Assembly (NCBI GenBank): GCA_902806565.1
Contig: CADCXA010000030.1
Location: 1,510,013-1,574,012, forward strand
Origin: Hypoxylon rubiginosum
Taxonomy: Eukaryota > Ascomycota > Sordariomycetes > Xylariales > Hypoxylaceae
DNA: 64,000 nt
Direction: 5' to 3'
Part shown: in pieces, positions 12,006 to 22,826 of the stretch
Numbering within the stretch: position 1 is the first letter of the stretch
Layout: every line of letters begins with the position of its first letter
Made by a program: the position numbers and the translations under genes
Notes under the pieces: model-generated
Databases searched by the model: none
The model's input: the letters and a program-made list of their open reading frames with translations, nothing else
Told to the model about the DNA's origin: nothing

Positions 12006-15000
12006 ATGGCGCCTCCGACGTTGCAATCATCGGGTAGTGCTGCCGGCTCCACCGCCGAGAAGGCGGCGGAACTATCCGAACAAATGGAGATCGAAGCAAT
12101 CTGGAGAGAAGTCAATAACAAAGTCGTCGAGCTCGCTGGCGGAGACCCCAACAAGGTTCAGAAGACTCTCGACATCAATGCTGTGCTCAAATACGTCGAC
12201 AACGTGCAAGCATCGGACAAGAAGAAGTCGGAGAAGTTCGGCACGTTTAAGAGCATCGTGGGCAGGACCTTACAATGCATCAACACTGTTGGAGGAATAG
12301 TCGCTGAAGGCGCCTCGACTGTAAGTTCGTGAATGAAGGGGGAACATCGTGTTTCTCGTCGATTGAAACAGGTATCCTGTATGGCTTGCTGACACGCCAA
12401 TATAGGTCTTCGCGCCAGCAGGCATGTGTTATAATGCACTTACCTTCGTCATACAGGCCTGGCAGGGCTACGAAGGCATATTCGAGAACCTTGCCGAGCT
12501 GCTTGAGAAATGCACCGAATTCCTTGAGCGGCTCGAGTCCTACGAGGGGCGGATGGACAAGAGACTCACGCGCGTTGCGGTTCAAAATCTTCGACTGTTC
12601 GTGGAGATATGTGACCGCACCATCAAGCTACGTAGGAAGCATACCAGATTCATCGCCTTCACGAAGCAGCTGTTCCTCAACGACAATGGTATCCAGGACC
12701 TACTTGGCATCATGGACCGGCTTAATAACAAGGAGTCCTTGTTAGTTACTGCCCAGACCTATAAGCTGGTGAGCGATAGTGCTGGGGATATCAAATTGAT
12801 CCTCGACGGGCAGAAGGAACAGAAGAAAGAAGAGGAAGCAAAGAAATGGCGAAGGACCATTGCAAAAGCGCTTAGCTTCCCTAGCACGATGCTGGATAAC
12901 GATGGCGAGCCAATCCCCAATTGGCAAAAAGCCTTTGACGCTCGTAAGAATACGCTCGTCGAGGGGACTGGCAAGTGGATCTTGAAAGATGAGATGTTCC
13001 TAGAGTGGACGACTTCAACGTCCCCAGCCAAGCCCGTCGTCGTCCTAGGAGGCAAAAATGGCTCGGGCAAGACGTCGATGTTGGCCAACACTGTGAAGTA
13101 TCTCAGGAAGATGGACCGAGCAGGGCCTACCTCTCGGGCCGTCACTGCTTACTTCTTTTTGGAGGGCGAGAAGAGAAAACCCGAGGAAGAAGATGCTAGC
13201 AGCGTGGTAGAACTGGTATCGCGGACGTTATTGTGGCAAATCGCCACCTCCTACGAGGCGATGACCAAGTCCGTGTTTCAAATTGTTGAGCGCTCTCCTA
13301 ACTTTGATAACTCGGTCGACCTCTGGCAACAGTTATTTATCAACAATAAGGAGCGCATGAACTCAGACACCACGTTCTTCCTCTTTATCGACGGCATTGA
13401 CAAGACAATCATCCCACTAATCCAGAGGCTTACTTCTGTACCCGACAACAAGAAGGCTCGCATATTTTTGACCGCTCGGCCGCAGGTGGCCTCAGAATCG
13501 CTCGAGCCCGTGGACGGAATCAAGTTCGACGTTATTCCAATTTCCGAGTATAACGGCGACGATGTTGACATGTACATTAATGATCGGATGAACAACATGC
13601 CTATCCTCAAAGATCCTAGCCGCTCAGGTATTTCAGAATGGCGAGACAAGATATTGAAAACGCTGCGGGAAAAGTGCGACGGTGATTACTTCAAGTTGAA
13701 CTCCAGCCTCAACGCTCTAGCGAAGGTCGATCTTGTCGAAGACATCAAAGAAGTGCTGGCAGACGCCGATAAGACTCGAACGGACCAGATCGACGCCGAG
13801 ATCCGACAACTCAACAATAACCGCACCATCAAGGAGATCCAAGAGATAAACGAGATTATAATGTGGATCGAAAACGGCCGACGTTGGTTTTCTCTCGAGA
13901 TGATGGAGGATCTCCTCTCCGTAAAATATAAGAACATCCCCGTCGTGCAAGCTCGCACTCCCGTTCCGGTACTTTCGAGGCGCAAGACGGGTTCGTCAAC
14001 CCCTGGAACGCCTCCTCAGGAGATGGAAGAGGAAGAGGAGGCGGCGACAGCTGCTCTGACCATATCACTGCTCCCCTTCAGCCAGAAGCTAGCAGATAAA
14101 TACCCCATTTTCTCCGTCACAGACTCGAGTGTCATCGACTGGCGGTCTCCCGAGATCAAAGACCGAATCCCGTCAAAGGACTCCGGGGACGCCATGTTTC
14201 ATTCGACGGCGTCGGGCCCGCAGATCCTCCAGGAATCGGAGATTTCCATTGTCAAACATTTTCTCAACAATGTGTGCCCTCCCGACCTCTACACTCGGTT
14301 CGAGTTCGAGCAGTTCTTCAACGCCAAACTCGGCGCCAGGCAGAAGGAATACATCTGTCTCGATCCCGAGAATGCCGATATTAGAATTGTGCTAACCTGT
14401 CTGATAATTCTTACTGAGGTGGATCTAAGAAACAACGAAAGCCTTCGTGAATATGCTGGTTATTGGTTAATGGATCACCTAGAGAAGGTTGACCTTTCAG
14501 CTGCCGATCGCGATTTGAAAGCCCGGGTTGGCCCACTCCTCGTCAAGCTGTTTACGGGCGAATGTGGAATTGATTCCATGTTCTGGCCATTCGATTTGAA
14601 CGTGAGCTTAAAGACTTGGGACCAGGGCGAATACGCACTCTTGCGCGAGATTCGCGGCGAATGGGTCTACTCTATGGCTGGTGTAGAGCAGGTCTCCCGT
14701 TGGCTACACGACTCTTCTGTGACGAAACACATCAATACCGAACCAGGCGTCTCTTTTGTGTCGGCCGTGAAGGTGTCGTCGGCCAACCTACACGAAGCAG
14801 TGCTGTCCTTCGCTGCAAAAACAATGGCACACCACTTGTTCCGCCGCATGGACTTTACTCCCCGTCATTTCTGGTGCGGGTGCATGTTTATTCGTGGATA
14901 CTTAGATCGGGTGAGTCTATCATTAGTACTGACGTCTACTTGCCCCGATTTCGCTGATATCTTTATCTAGCTCAACCCAGAGAAAGCAGCCCAGATGCCA

Positions 15001-16854
15001 AGCGAACCTTCTGCATATAACCTCGATGACACGCCCGAATTCCGTAAATTTGAGAATCGAGCATTCCGACTTGAGGAATTGCGAGAGATTGAGGCTTGGG
15101 CGGAGTTAGTGCTCGACAAGACGAACTACACGCCAGTCGAAAAATCAAGCTGGGAAATACACGGCGCACTTATTATATTCCAGCTATGTCGTGCCGAGGA
15201 GGGATCCATTGATATCTACCAAGGACGTGCTCGAAAGGCCATCGAGCTCAACCCCAAGAACTGGCACGCGTGCCATTTCATTGCTAAGCAGCCAAATACC
15301 GACAATGAGGAAGCAGTACGGCTGCTTAGCCGGGCTAAGCAGGCCGTCGACGAACTCAGCCACGGCGATGAAGCATGGATCCGAAATTCTTCCAACTCCG
15401 CGTTACTTGCTCGTATCACGCTGGACCTAGGGGACCGTCTATGGGAGCTTGGCAAGGACTACTCGCTAGCCGCGAGGATCCACAGGGAATCCCTCAAGTA
15501 CAACTACGTCCACTTCGTCAACTACACCGACGTTCTTACTCGGTACCAGAAGCACGAGGCGTGGGCCGAGTTCATCGCGTTTATCGAGATGCTGAACGAG
15601 ACGAGTCCAACCTGGAAGGCATTCTTCGACGAGCTAGTCAACGAGTTCATCGTGGACCTAGTAAGTGTCCGAAGGTCTGATATGCTTGCTCAGGCGGCGG
15701 ATGCGACCGGGCGTTGGAATGTAATCGAAGAATTCTTCAACCTAGCCATCGACTTCGGGACTCAGCAGGAGGCCCACGCCTTACTCTTCCTCCTCCGAGA
15801 CGGGTTTGCGAAGACGCTTGCGAGCGCTGCCGATGAGGCCCAAAGAGACAAGGTCGTCGAAATCCAAGAGACTGCGCTTCAAAACATCAAGCTGCATCGA
15901 AGCGACATCTTATCCCGACATACGGTAGACGCGATGACCAACTCCCTTGCTGAGACATACCTTGACAAGGCATTCCAGCCCAACCTACCGATCGATAAGA
16001 TTAATTCTTATGGGTCGCTCATCGCAAACCTTTTGCCGGACACGAGCGCCGTCTTGGACGTATGGGCGTACAGCGTCACGGCGTGCTGCCTCGTACGGTA
16101 CCACCACAAGCGCAAGAACAGGTCGCCCGTAGCTAAAGAATGGTTGCGGAGGATCGTGCGGGCCAGCATCGAGCTTCTGTCCGACGAGGACGAGGAGAAC
16201 GACGATTTCGCATACGAGATACTCGCGCGGCTGTTGACGACCGTCGAGGACACCAGGAACACCCGGATCATCTGGACGCTGCGCAACATGATCCAGTACG
16301 AGGCCCAGGTCAAGTGGCAGAACTGGATAACGGCCGGCCAGAGCTCTGCGGACGGACAGCTTACCGCAAATGGTGACGTAAACACGAAAGAGCACGACGT
16401 CACTAACGGCTCTGCCGGAGAGTCCGTCCAAACCGCACCTCAGCCGATTGGTGGCACCAGCCCGACCAAAGAAGCTGACGCGGTGTCGGTTGGCGACAGC
16501 CCGGTGAAACCGACATGGTTTGCGGCGTGCGCGGGCTGCGATAAGCAGTGGGCCGTAATGGATGCACCGTTATACACGTGCGCGGACTGCGTGGGCACGA
16601 CGCAGCTGTGCCAAGACTGCCACGGGCAGCTCGTCAGGGGCGAGCTGAAGAAGAAGAAGGGGTTCAAGTGCAAGAAGGGGCACGTCTTCGTCGAAGTACC
16701 CAAGTGGGACGCGAGTCTAATCGAAGGCATGCCTAGGGCTTGCGTGCCCCTGCCCGACAGCGCGGATAAGGGCAAGAGGTGGATCACGCTGGACGAGTGG
16801 AAGGGGGAGTTGAGGAAGTATCTCGAGGGCGATGTTAAGGAAGTTGCTGTGTAA
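12006..16854 (+). CDS. NLR-like STAND NTPase: Goodbye domain, P-loop NTPase, TPR-like helices, C-terminal zinc finger
   Basis: Predicted intracellular receptor/switch of the fungal NLR type, a class linked to heterokaryon incompatibility and response to non-self. Three exons (12006-12320, 12406-14910, 14971-16854) give 1567 residues. Residues about 25-150 match the fungal Goodbye N-terminal domain (start IWREV, end EFLERLESYE). The Walker A motif GGKNGSGKTS is at about 320-329, and Walker B FFLFIDGID has its acidic residues near 434 and 437. A helical region and an acidic linker (about 630-660, a run of Glu) follow. Residues after about 945 are helical repeats of TPR character. A ZZ-like cysteine-rich module begins at Cys1460 (CAGC, CADC, CQDC, then CKKGH). 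The second intron sits between the NTPase part and the TPR part; reading through it would split the gene in two. Domain assignment is by motif and pattern, not by search. Confidence 0.88.
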
Positions 16855-17253
16855 ATATGTAGGTAGTAATTCGAGGAAGGTTTGGAAATGCCTAAGATTA
16901 TGTACATGTATGTTGCCACTTTAGATTCGGTTAGGAGGTACCTAACCTAAAGCTAGGAATAGGTACCTTCCCCTGAGAGTTAAATAAGACGCATCGCGGT
17001 TCCATGTTAGGTGCCAGAGCAACCACTCACATGCATTATAAATTACCTTGGTAACCTTAGTCTTAGCTATATGTATTTTCACTTTGGTCTATTGTCAAGG
17101 CATCAATGTCTATTGCTAATAATTCGTCGTATTCTCAATTGTCCTCCTCTCCACCAGTTAGCCTCTGGCCAATTGACCACTAAGCAATTGTGTTTGTTTC
17201 ATTCGCATTCTCAGTTACCAGTCTTATAATCATGCTTCGACTACTGTACTGTT
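16855..17253. other. Intergenic region
   Basis: About 400 bp between the NLR stop codon and the next start codon. It contains several GGTACCT/CCTAAC strings and no gene. Confidence 0.5.
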
Positions 17254-17903
17254 ATGGGCTCCGTGCCTCTCCCCAAGTCTAGTCTTCTTCGTTTATCAAT
17301 CTCGAGTCTGAGATTCACATTCACAACACCATCCTCACAGAACATAAATCATCTTCGCGACACATTCAACAAGACGGATGACGTTTGTAAGGTATGTACC
17401 TACCTTTTAATCGCATTATATTCCGAAGACTTCAGCTCTAACTTGACTGCAGGCTTATGTATCGGATCAGCCCTGTGCCAAGTCGCAACACAAATATGAC
17501 GAGTATCCATACCGCCTTTGCGACTACTGCACCACGCACCATCACCAAGAAAGGTCACTTTACTCCTTCTACAAGCTGCAGGAGAAGATGGCGGAGGAGG
17601 CCCGGCGGGCAGCTAGTGCGGCATCTCTTAGCCCAGACGTATACATCAAGTGCAAGCTGTTCGCCCGGGCCCATAAGCTCCTCACCATTACGATCCTTGC
17701 CAGGAATCTGCATACGGAGTGGTTTTTCAAGAACGACAGGGACGAAAAACACGACCTGCACGGGAGACAGCTGTGCAGTGATCGTGTATACCTCGAAGAC
17801 AACATCTTTGGTGTAACCTCCTTATTCAGAGCAAAGGCTGGTCAGGTTTGCGGAGCTGCCTCGAGACAACAGCTTCAACGTTGACACCAGAATCGATAAG
17901 TAG
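17254..17903 (+). CDS. Small hypothetical protein with a CxxC zinc-binding-like module
   Basis: I do not recognise the family. A coherent frame is obtained with three exons, 17254-17391, 17453-17783 and 17830-17903, giving 180 residues. Intron 1 has donor GTATGT and branch CTAAC and joins residue 46 to 47. Cysteines at 45, 54, 69 and 72, followed by TTHH, form a plausible zinc site (C-x8-C-x14-C-x2-C). The middle part is helical and basic with an Ala/Arg-rich stretch (EKMAEEARRAASAASL). The tail reads RFAELPRDNSFNVDTRIDK. Intron 2 is short (46 bp) and its donor could be two bases later. A GTAGGT/TGCTAAC/TTTAG set at about 17899-17956 could add a further intron, so the C-terminus is uncertain. 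The start is the first in-frame ATG; an upstream exon cannot be excluded. Confidence 0.5.
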
Positions 17904-18958
17904 GTTTAACGGCGTGGCTTTATTCGTGATACTAGATGCTAACATGTTCTGTTTAGCTGAGGAGATTGAAATGGCCCTAGAGCCTTTTGAGACCGTCGTG
18001 CTTGTCGGATCCCCATCTCAAGCCACATGGATGGAGCTCTCACCTTACGGCGAGCCTTTCAACTCTCTAATTATGCTTGGGAATGACTATGGTCAACCAC
18101 CTGTATGGAATCAGTGGATATATGACCAAGGACTACATGATTTGAGTGCTGTTCTGTTCCATTTTCCTCAAAACGTTGGAGGACCAGTGGCCAATATTTC
18201 GATAGAATATACCGTTAATTGGTGTATTAATCAATCAATCAATCTGCAATGAAATACGTTTCCTATATTGCATCTTTCCAATATTGGTTCACTTGGTCTG
18301 GTCTTAGAGTGGCTTGTCCATTGTCCCCCCTTTAATATTTGTCCTCTTTGCCCTCACCTAATGGTAACGCGTGATAGCTATTTCCTAATGTATAGTGAGG
18401 AAATGTCTTGCACATATTCGACGCGTCGCCAAATTATTAGGCTGTTCGGATCCATTCAAAGTGAGTAGCAATGTATTACCGTAGACTCGGGCTAGATTCC
18501 GTTTCAAAGTCGGTCGTCTGGCCCCACTACAGACGGAGAATGGGGCGCTCATAACACAGGAGGCGGCCGGGTAGGTCATCAGACATGGCCGTGCCGATTA
18601 TTTGATATTATTTTTAGTCTGCCTCTTGAATTGCCGAGTGCACATATTGCCCAAGGCTCTGCTTGATAGTGTGGATCACGCTGGATGAGTGGAAGGGGGG
18701 AGCTGCAGAAGTATCTTAAGGGGTTAACCCTAGTGGCGCAGCGATGACCGCCACCCCCTATTTTGTGGTAAAGCAGCCAATGCTACCTCCGTTCGGAGAT
18801 ATGGAGATAAGTCGTGTAGCTTCAACCCCGCATTTTTGTAAGGTCGGTTAGTATTAGCGCCCGCGCCCTAATGCAGCCCAAGGTATTACGGGACCACTTC
18901 TCTAGAGTCAGCCCTACTGTTGTACGCCCACGCCCACGCCGATCGTCCTCGGAGGACA
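17904..18958. other. Intergenic region with a decayed NLR fragment
   Basis: About 1.05 kb. An open frame follows the zinc-protein gene (to about 18250), but it lacks coding character and is treated as 3' sequence. The stretch at 18672-18722 is a degenerate copy of the end of the NLR coding sequence and is listed separately. Nothing else is recognised. Confidence 0.5.
18672..18722 (+). pseudogene. Fragment duplicating the 3' end of the NLR gene
   Basis: This stretch is nearly identical to 16780-16830 in the NLR gene, where the protein reads WITLDEWKGELRKYLEG. Here the frame begins WITLDEWKG, but one extra G in the run of Gs shifts the frame and a stop follows within a few codons. No start, domain or splice context surrounds it. 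It is best read as the surviving tail of a duplicated NLR gene or a local segmental duplication. Confidence 0.7.
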
Positions 18959-21900
18959 ATGGATCATCTACCGTGGTACAAATCAGCGACCCTCCAACCC
19001 GTCAAGGTGCCCTACGTCTGTGGCCAAATACCCCGTTGTGCCGGGAGTGGTGATGAGTTTACCAACTTCCCTCAGACGCAGGGCTGGGAGCTCGGCGACT
19101 CGGAATCTCTTGCCCAACTCGCGGTTCGAGTACAGGCATGGCTGTTCTTCGGGCTCCTCTCCGCTATCCACGTGTCTGCCGACGCCCTCGTTGAGCGCGA
19201 TGGACCGGAAGAGTTCATCAACACTAAGATGCTCCCGGATCTTTGGCCGTCTAACGAGGTTCATCCCGAGGATGCATACGAGCTCTACTTGGATCTCACC
19301 TTCGCTGTCTCTTCTGCTACGGAGGTCATGATGGAGGAAGTTATTCCTCTTCTTCGCTATTATGAGGCCATAGACCCGCTTGACCTGTGGAACTCGAAGC
19401 CTCTTGCCATTCTATTCAGTGTCGACGTCCTTCTAGACACGATGAAGCAGCGAATCAGAGAGTCCTTCACAGAAGACTTGAGTGCTTTGAGAAGGTTAAG
19501 CTTCTCGCAAAGGTCAACAACCACTGTGGAAGAGCTGAGCATCTCTGAACAATCCAATGTTTCCGAACAATCTAGCATCTTTGAACAATCCCACACATTA
19601 GCACAATCCAGCAGTCATCATCAATCAGACACGACCACAGAGTCAAATCCTACAGATTGGCCCGAAACTGCAGAGCAGTCTGCTATCCCCGAGCGGTCTA
19701 CGACCCCTGAGCAGTCAAGTATCTCGGGGCAATCTACCAGCTCCGAATCTTCATCTGTCGCGGAAGAACTTGCCAAAGACGTGGCCAAAGACATTCTGTC
19801 GTCAGGCTCTGTCTTGCCAAAACTGACAAGTGGCGTGGCCCGAAGTCTGCTTCGTGCCGGAAAATGCGGCAGTCTTGCACGTCGCCTCGACCTTACCTCT
19901 TCCGAGATTTACCAACTGATGTCGCTTCCAGCCAGTTCGGACTCCCAAGATCACCGGCAATGTAGTGAGATGTTCTGCAGCTGCTTCAACGTCAACCAAA
20001 CGACGTATCGTACGCGGCATGTTACAGACTGCGTTATGTGCGATGGTCTGGAAATTGATGAACTGAAGTTGGTAGACCTAATACGGAAGGACCAAGTGCC
20101 TGTCATAAAAAGTACCATGGATCGCCACGGCCATCTCAGTATTCGCGTTGAGAAGATGACCAAAGGCATAGATTATACGGCTATATCGCATGTTTGGGCC
20201 GGCGGATTGGGTAATTTCGAAAGGAACCAGCTTCCAACCTGTCAACTCGAGGGTATTCACCGAGATGTTTGTCGTACGACGGTCTCCTTATACAGGGACT
20301 TATTCAGGGACTATGTTCTCGATATTGAACAGGGCCCCGACTTTTTGAAAGCGCTGCACTCCAGATACGCATCGTCATTCGCGTCTTGGCTTACCCCGAC
20401 CACTTGTTACTATTGGATGGACACGCTCTGCATACCAAACAACCACCCTGCGGAGAGGAAAGAGGCCATCAACTCTATGGGCAGAATTTATGCAGGTGCT
20501 GTCTCCGTGTTGGTCTTGGATCCAACATTGAGTGGCGTCAACTACCGCCAGTTAGGCGAGAGCGGCGCAAAGATGGTCGTCCAGGCATCCCCTTGGATGT
20601 CTAGGAGCTGGCCTCTCCAGGAGGCCGTCCTTGCCTCCACGCTTTACGTCCAGTTTGCTGACGATTGCGGTGGCTTCGATAGTACACTTCTAGGCATAAG
20701 CGCCACGTTGGATGCCATCCCGAACCAAGAAGCTGACGTGGATCGTCTTCAGTGGTTTTCCTTCGCGCAGTGGAACGACTACACTTCCGTCAGCGCCAAG
20801 GCTCTTGCCCGCACGCCGGGCGCCGAGTTCGTCAAGGTCTGGAATCTGCTCGCCAAACGGACGACGTCTTACGCGGAAGATGTCCCAGCCATTTTCGCCG
20901 CCCTCCTTCACCAGAGCGCCGGCAAGATCTTGGCCATTGAGCCAGGCCGTCGCGTCTGGGGTCTTCTCGAGTTCGTCGACTCTTTGCCTTTGGACATTTT
21001 ATGTGTCGAGCTCGACTCAGAGCTTCCGCACTGGAAACCCAGGCTCCCCGGCTCAAACAAGCCGGTCCTGTCGTTAGATACAAATTTCGGCCTCATGAAG
21101 CGCGTTCCTACTGGCTTCATCCTGCGGGCACAACACGCATCGACGCGCGCATTGATATGTCCCGAGGGCCTCCCGAGGACAGGTGGTCATGTCATCCTGC
21201 ACGACGCTTATTTGGACTCTGTTCTGGTAGACCTGAGAGAGCCGTATGGGCCGAGCGCGTCGTACAAGGGCAAAAGCAGGCATGCGGAATCTGACGAATC
21301 TCACCTTATCATCCTGCTACGTAAGAGAGTTTTAGGGTCGTTGTCTGAAAACTGCGGCATATTGTTCAAAATCACGGGCGAGAACGAGCGTGCGCTGCGA
21401 GTACAGCTCGTCAGCAATGCCATCACGTGGCGACCTTGGCTCGATTCAGAGGAAGATCTGGTCTGCGAGACAAGGGACTGGTTGCCTGTAGATCCGACCT
21501 CTTCCATCCTGATTGAGATGGGTAAGATACCACATATCTAGGGTACACGGACAACAAATGTGCTGACATGCAAACAATCATTAGCAACGGAACACTGGCC
21601 ACCTCTTGCCTGGTCGAGGTTCAATGTCTACCCCTATCGGCATCTTCTCGCTCAAGCCTTCCGATGGTCCGACTGGAGTGTCCTGTTCCCACAGATCGCG
21701 GGCTTAGGTGGTCCCTTGGTTGCACTCTTCATGGCTGCTCTCGTATGGGATGGCGGTCCATTGACACGAATATCACGGGTTCTAGGCGTCGTTATACTAA
21801 CGTTAGCAGTCGCGGTGGTGCGAATTTGCCTAGCCGTCCTGTTCTGGCTGCACGTGTACTTTGCGCAAAACAGGCGCGCGCGCTACTACTGGTCCCTAAG

Positions 21901-22537
21901 CTTCTGGGACGTGGCGGGTGCCCAGGAAACGCTCTCTCGAATCCCATTCGTCACGCCCTGGTACGTCATCATATTCGATCTCGCCATCCTGGTAGCTTTG
22001 GCGATTCCCCTCTATGGCTGGTCAGAAGGCGAGGACGGTTTCCTATATGTCGTCTGGTTCACGCTGCTTTTCTGCGCGGAGATCGAGCACGGATCGCGAG
22101 TATTGCGGCAGCTGTTTCTCCGTGTTCAGTGGTTCTTCAGCACGCTGGAGTACCGTGGTCCGTGGCGCTCGCGGCGCCTCGGCTCCAGGCTGGTGGCGTC
22201 GACATTGACGTATACGTCCTCCTCCCTACAGGCGAACCTGACCCTCTTCTGTACCGCCTGCATAGTTGGGGGGCTCGGCTTTGAAGGGTTTTGGTACATG
22301 ATGAAGGACTCAGAGAGAAACGAGCGCAAGGGATTTCAACCAATCGATCAGATTCGACTCGGTGACACATTGTGGCCCTTTTTCCTGGCTATGGTGGGCC
22401 TTGGAGGTGCTGGAACCGCTCTATGTATCCTTTTGATGATTCTTTGGGATCTAGTTCGGCGTGCTATGCGGCTGTATGGGAGGAATGGATGGACCTGGCA
22501 AGAGAGAGACGCGGATCGGGAGATTGAACTTGCTTAG
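18959..22537 (+). CDS. HET-domain protein with serine-rich linker and C-terminal membrane region
   Basis: Heterokaryon-incompatibility family protein, expected to trigger a cell-death-like response when activated. Two exons, 18959-21521 and 21585-22537, joined by a 63-bp intron (GTAAGA to CATTAG), give 1171 residues. The ATG at 18959 opens MDHLPWYKS; the frame is open further upstream but has no ATG. Residues about 190-260 are low-complexity Ser/Glu/Gln (repeated SEQS-like units). The HET core shows YTAISHVWAGGLGNF (from 406), YYWMDTLCIPN (from 484) and SWPLQEAVLAS (from about 550). After the intron there are about five strongly hydrophobic segments (for example LVALFMAALVW, VVILTLAVAVVRICLAVLFW, LAILVALAIPL, a segment near LTLFCTACIVGGLGF, and FFLAMVGLGGAGTALCIL), so the protein is probably membrane-anchored. 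Its 3' end faces the second HET gene, 289 bp away. Confidence 0.85.
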
Positions 22538-22795
22538 TGCTACCAGATAAAAGAAGCAGGAATGGGGCAGTATCCTTTTAGGCGCCAACTCAGCATCAAC
22601 TTGCTGAGGTTACTCGAGAAGGAACTTGGCTCACAGACGATGAATATCTGGGGGGCGATATCCTTTTATACTATTCATATTTTCCATTATAAGAAGCTCG
22701 TGGTTGATATGGCAAAGAGGATTTACCAAGTGCTTTCCTTAAGATCATAGGGTGGTTTTCTGAAGATACATATACCCAGAATTACCTACCTTACG

Positions 22796-22805
22796 TACCT
22801 AGGTA
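22796..22805. repeat. Palindrome TACCTAGGTA in the convergent HET intergenic spacer
   Basis: Perfect 10-bp palindrome within a longer run of TACGTACCTAGGTAGGTAG. It lies between the 3' ends of the two HET genes. It is one of five exact copies in the window (also 7048, 7335, 40060 and 62433). Confidence 0.6.
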
Positions 22806-22826
22806 GGTAGCTTCTTGAAATTTTGA

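Noticed and set aside
17951..18252. Open frame continuing after the zinc-binding-like gene
   Set aside because: Reaching it from the upstream exons needs a frame that stops immediately after the splice; the translation lacks coding character. Treated as 3' flanking sequence.
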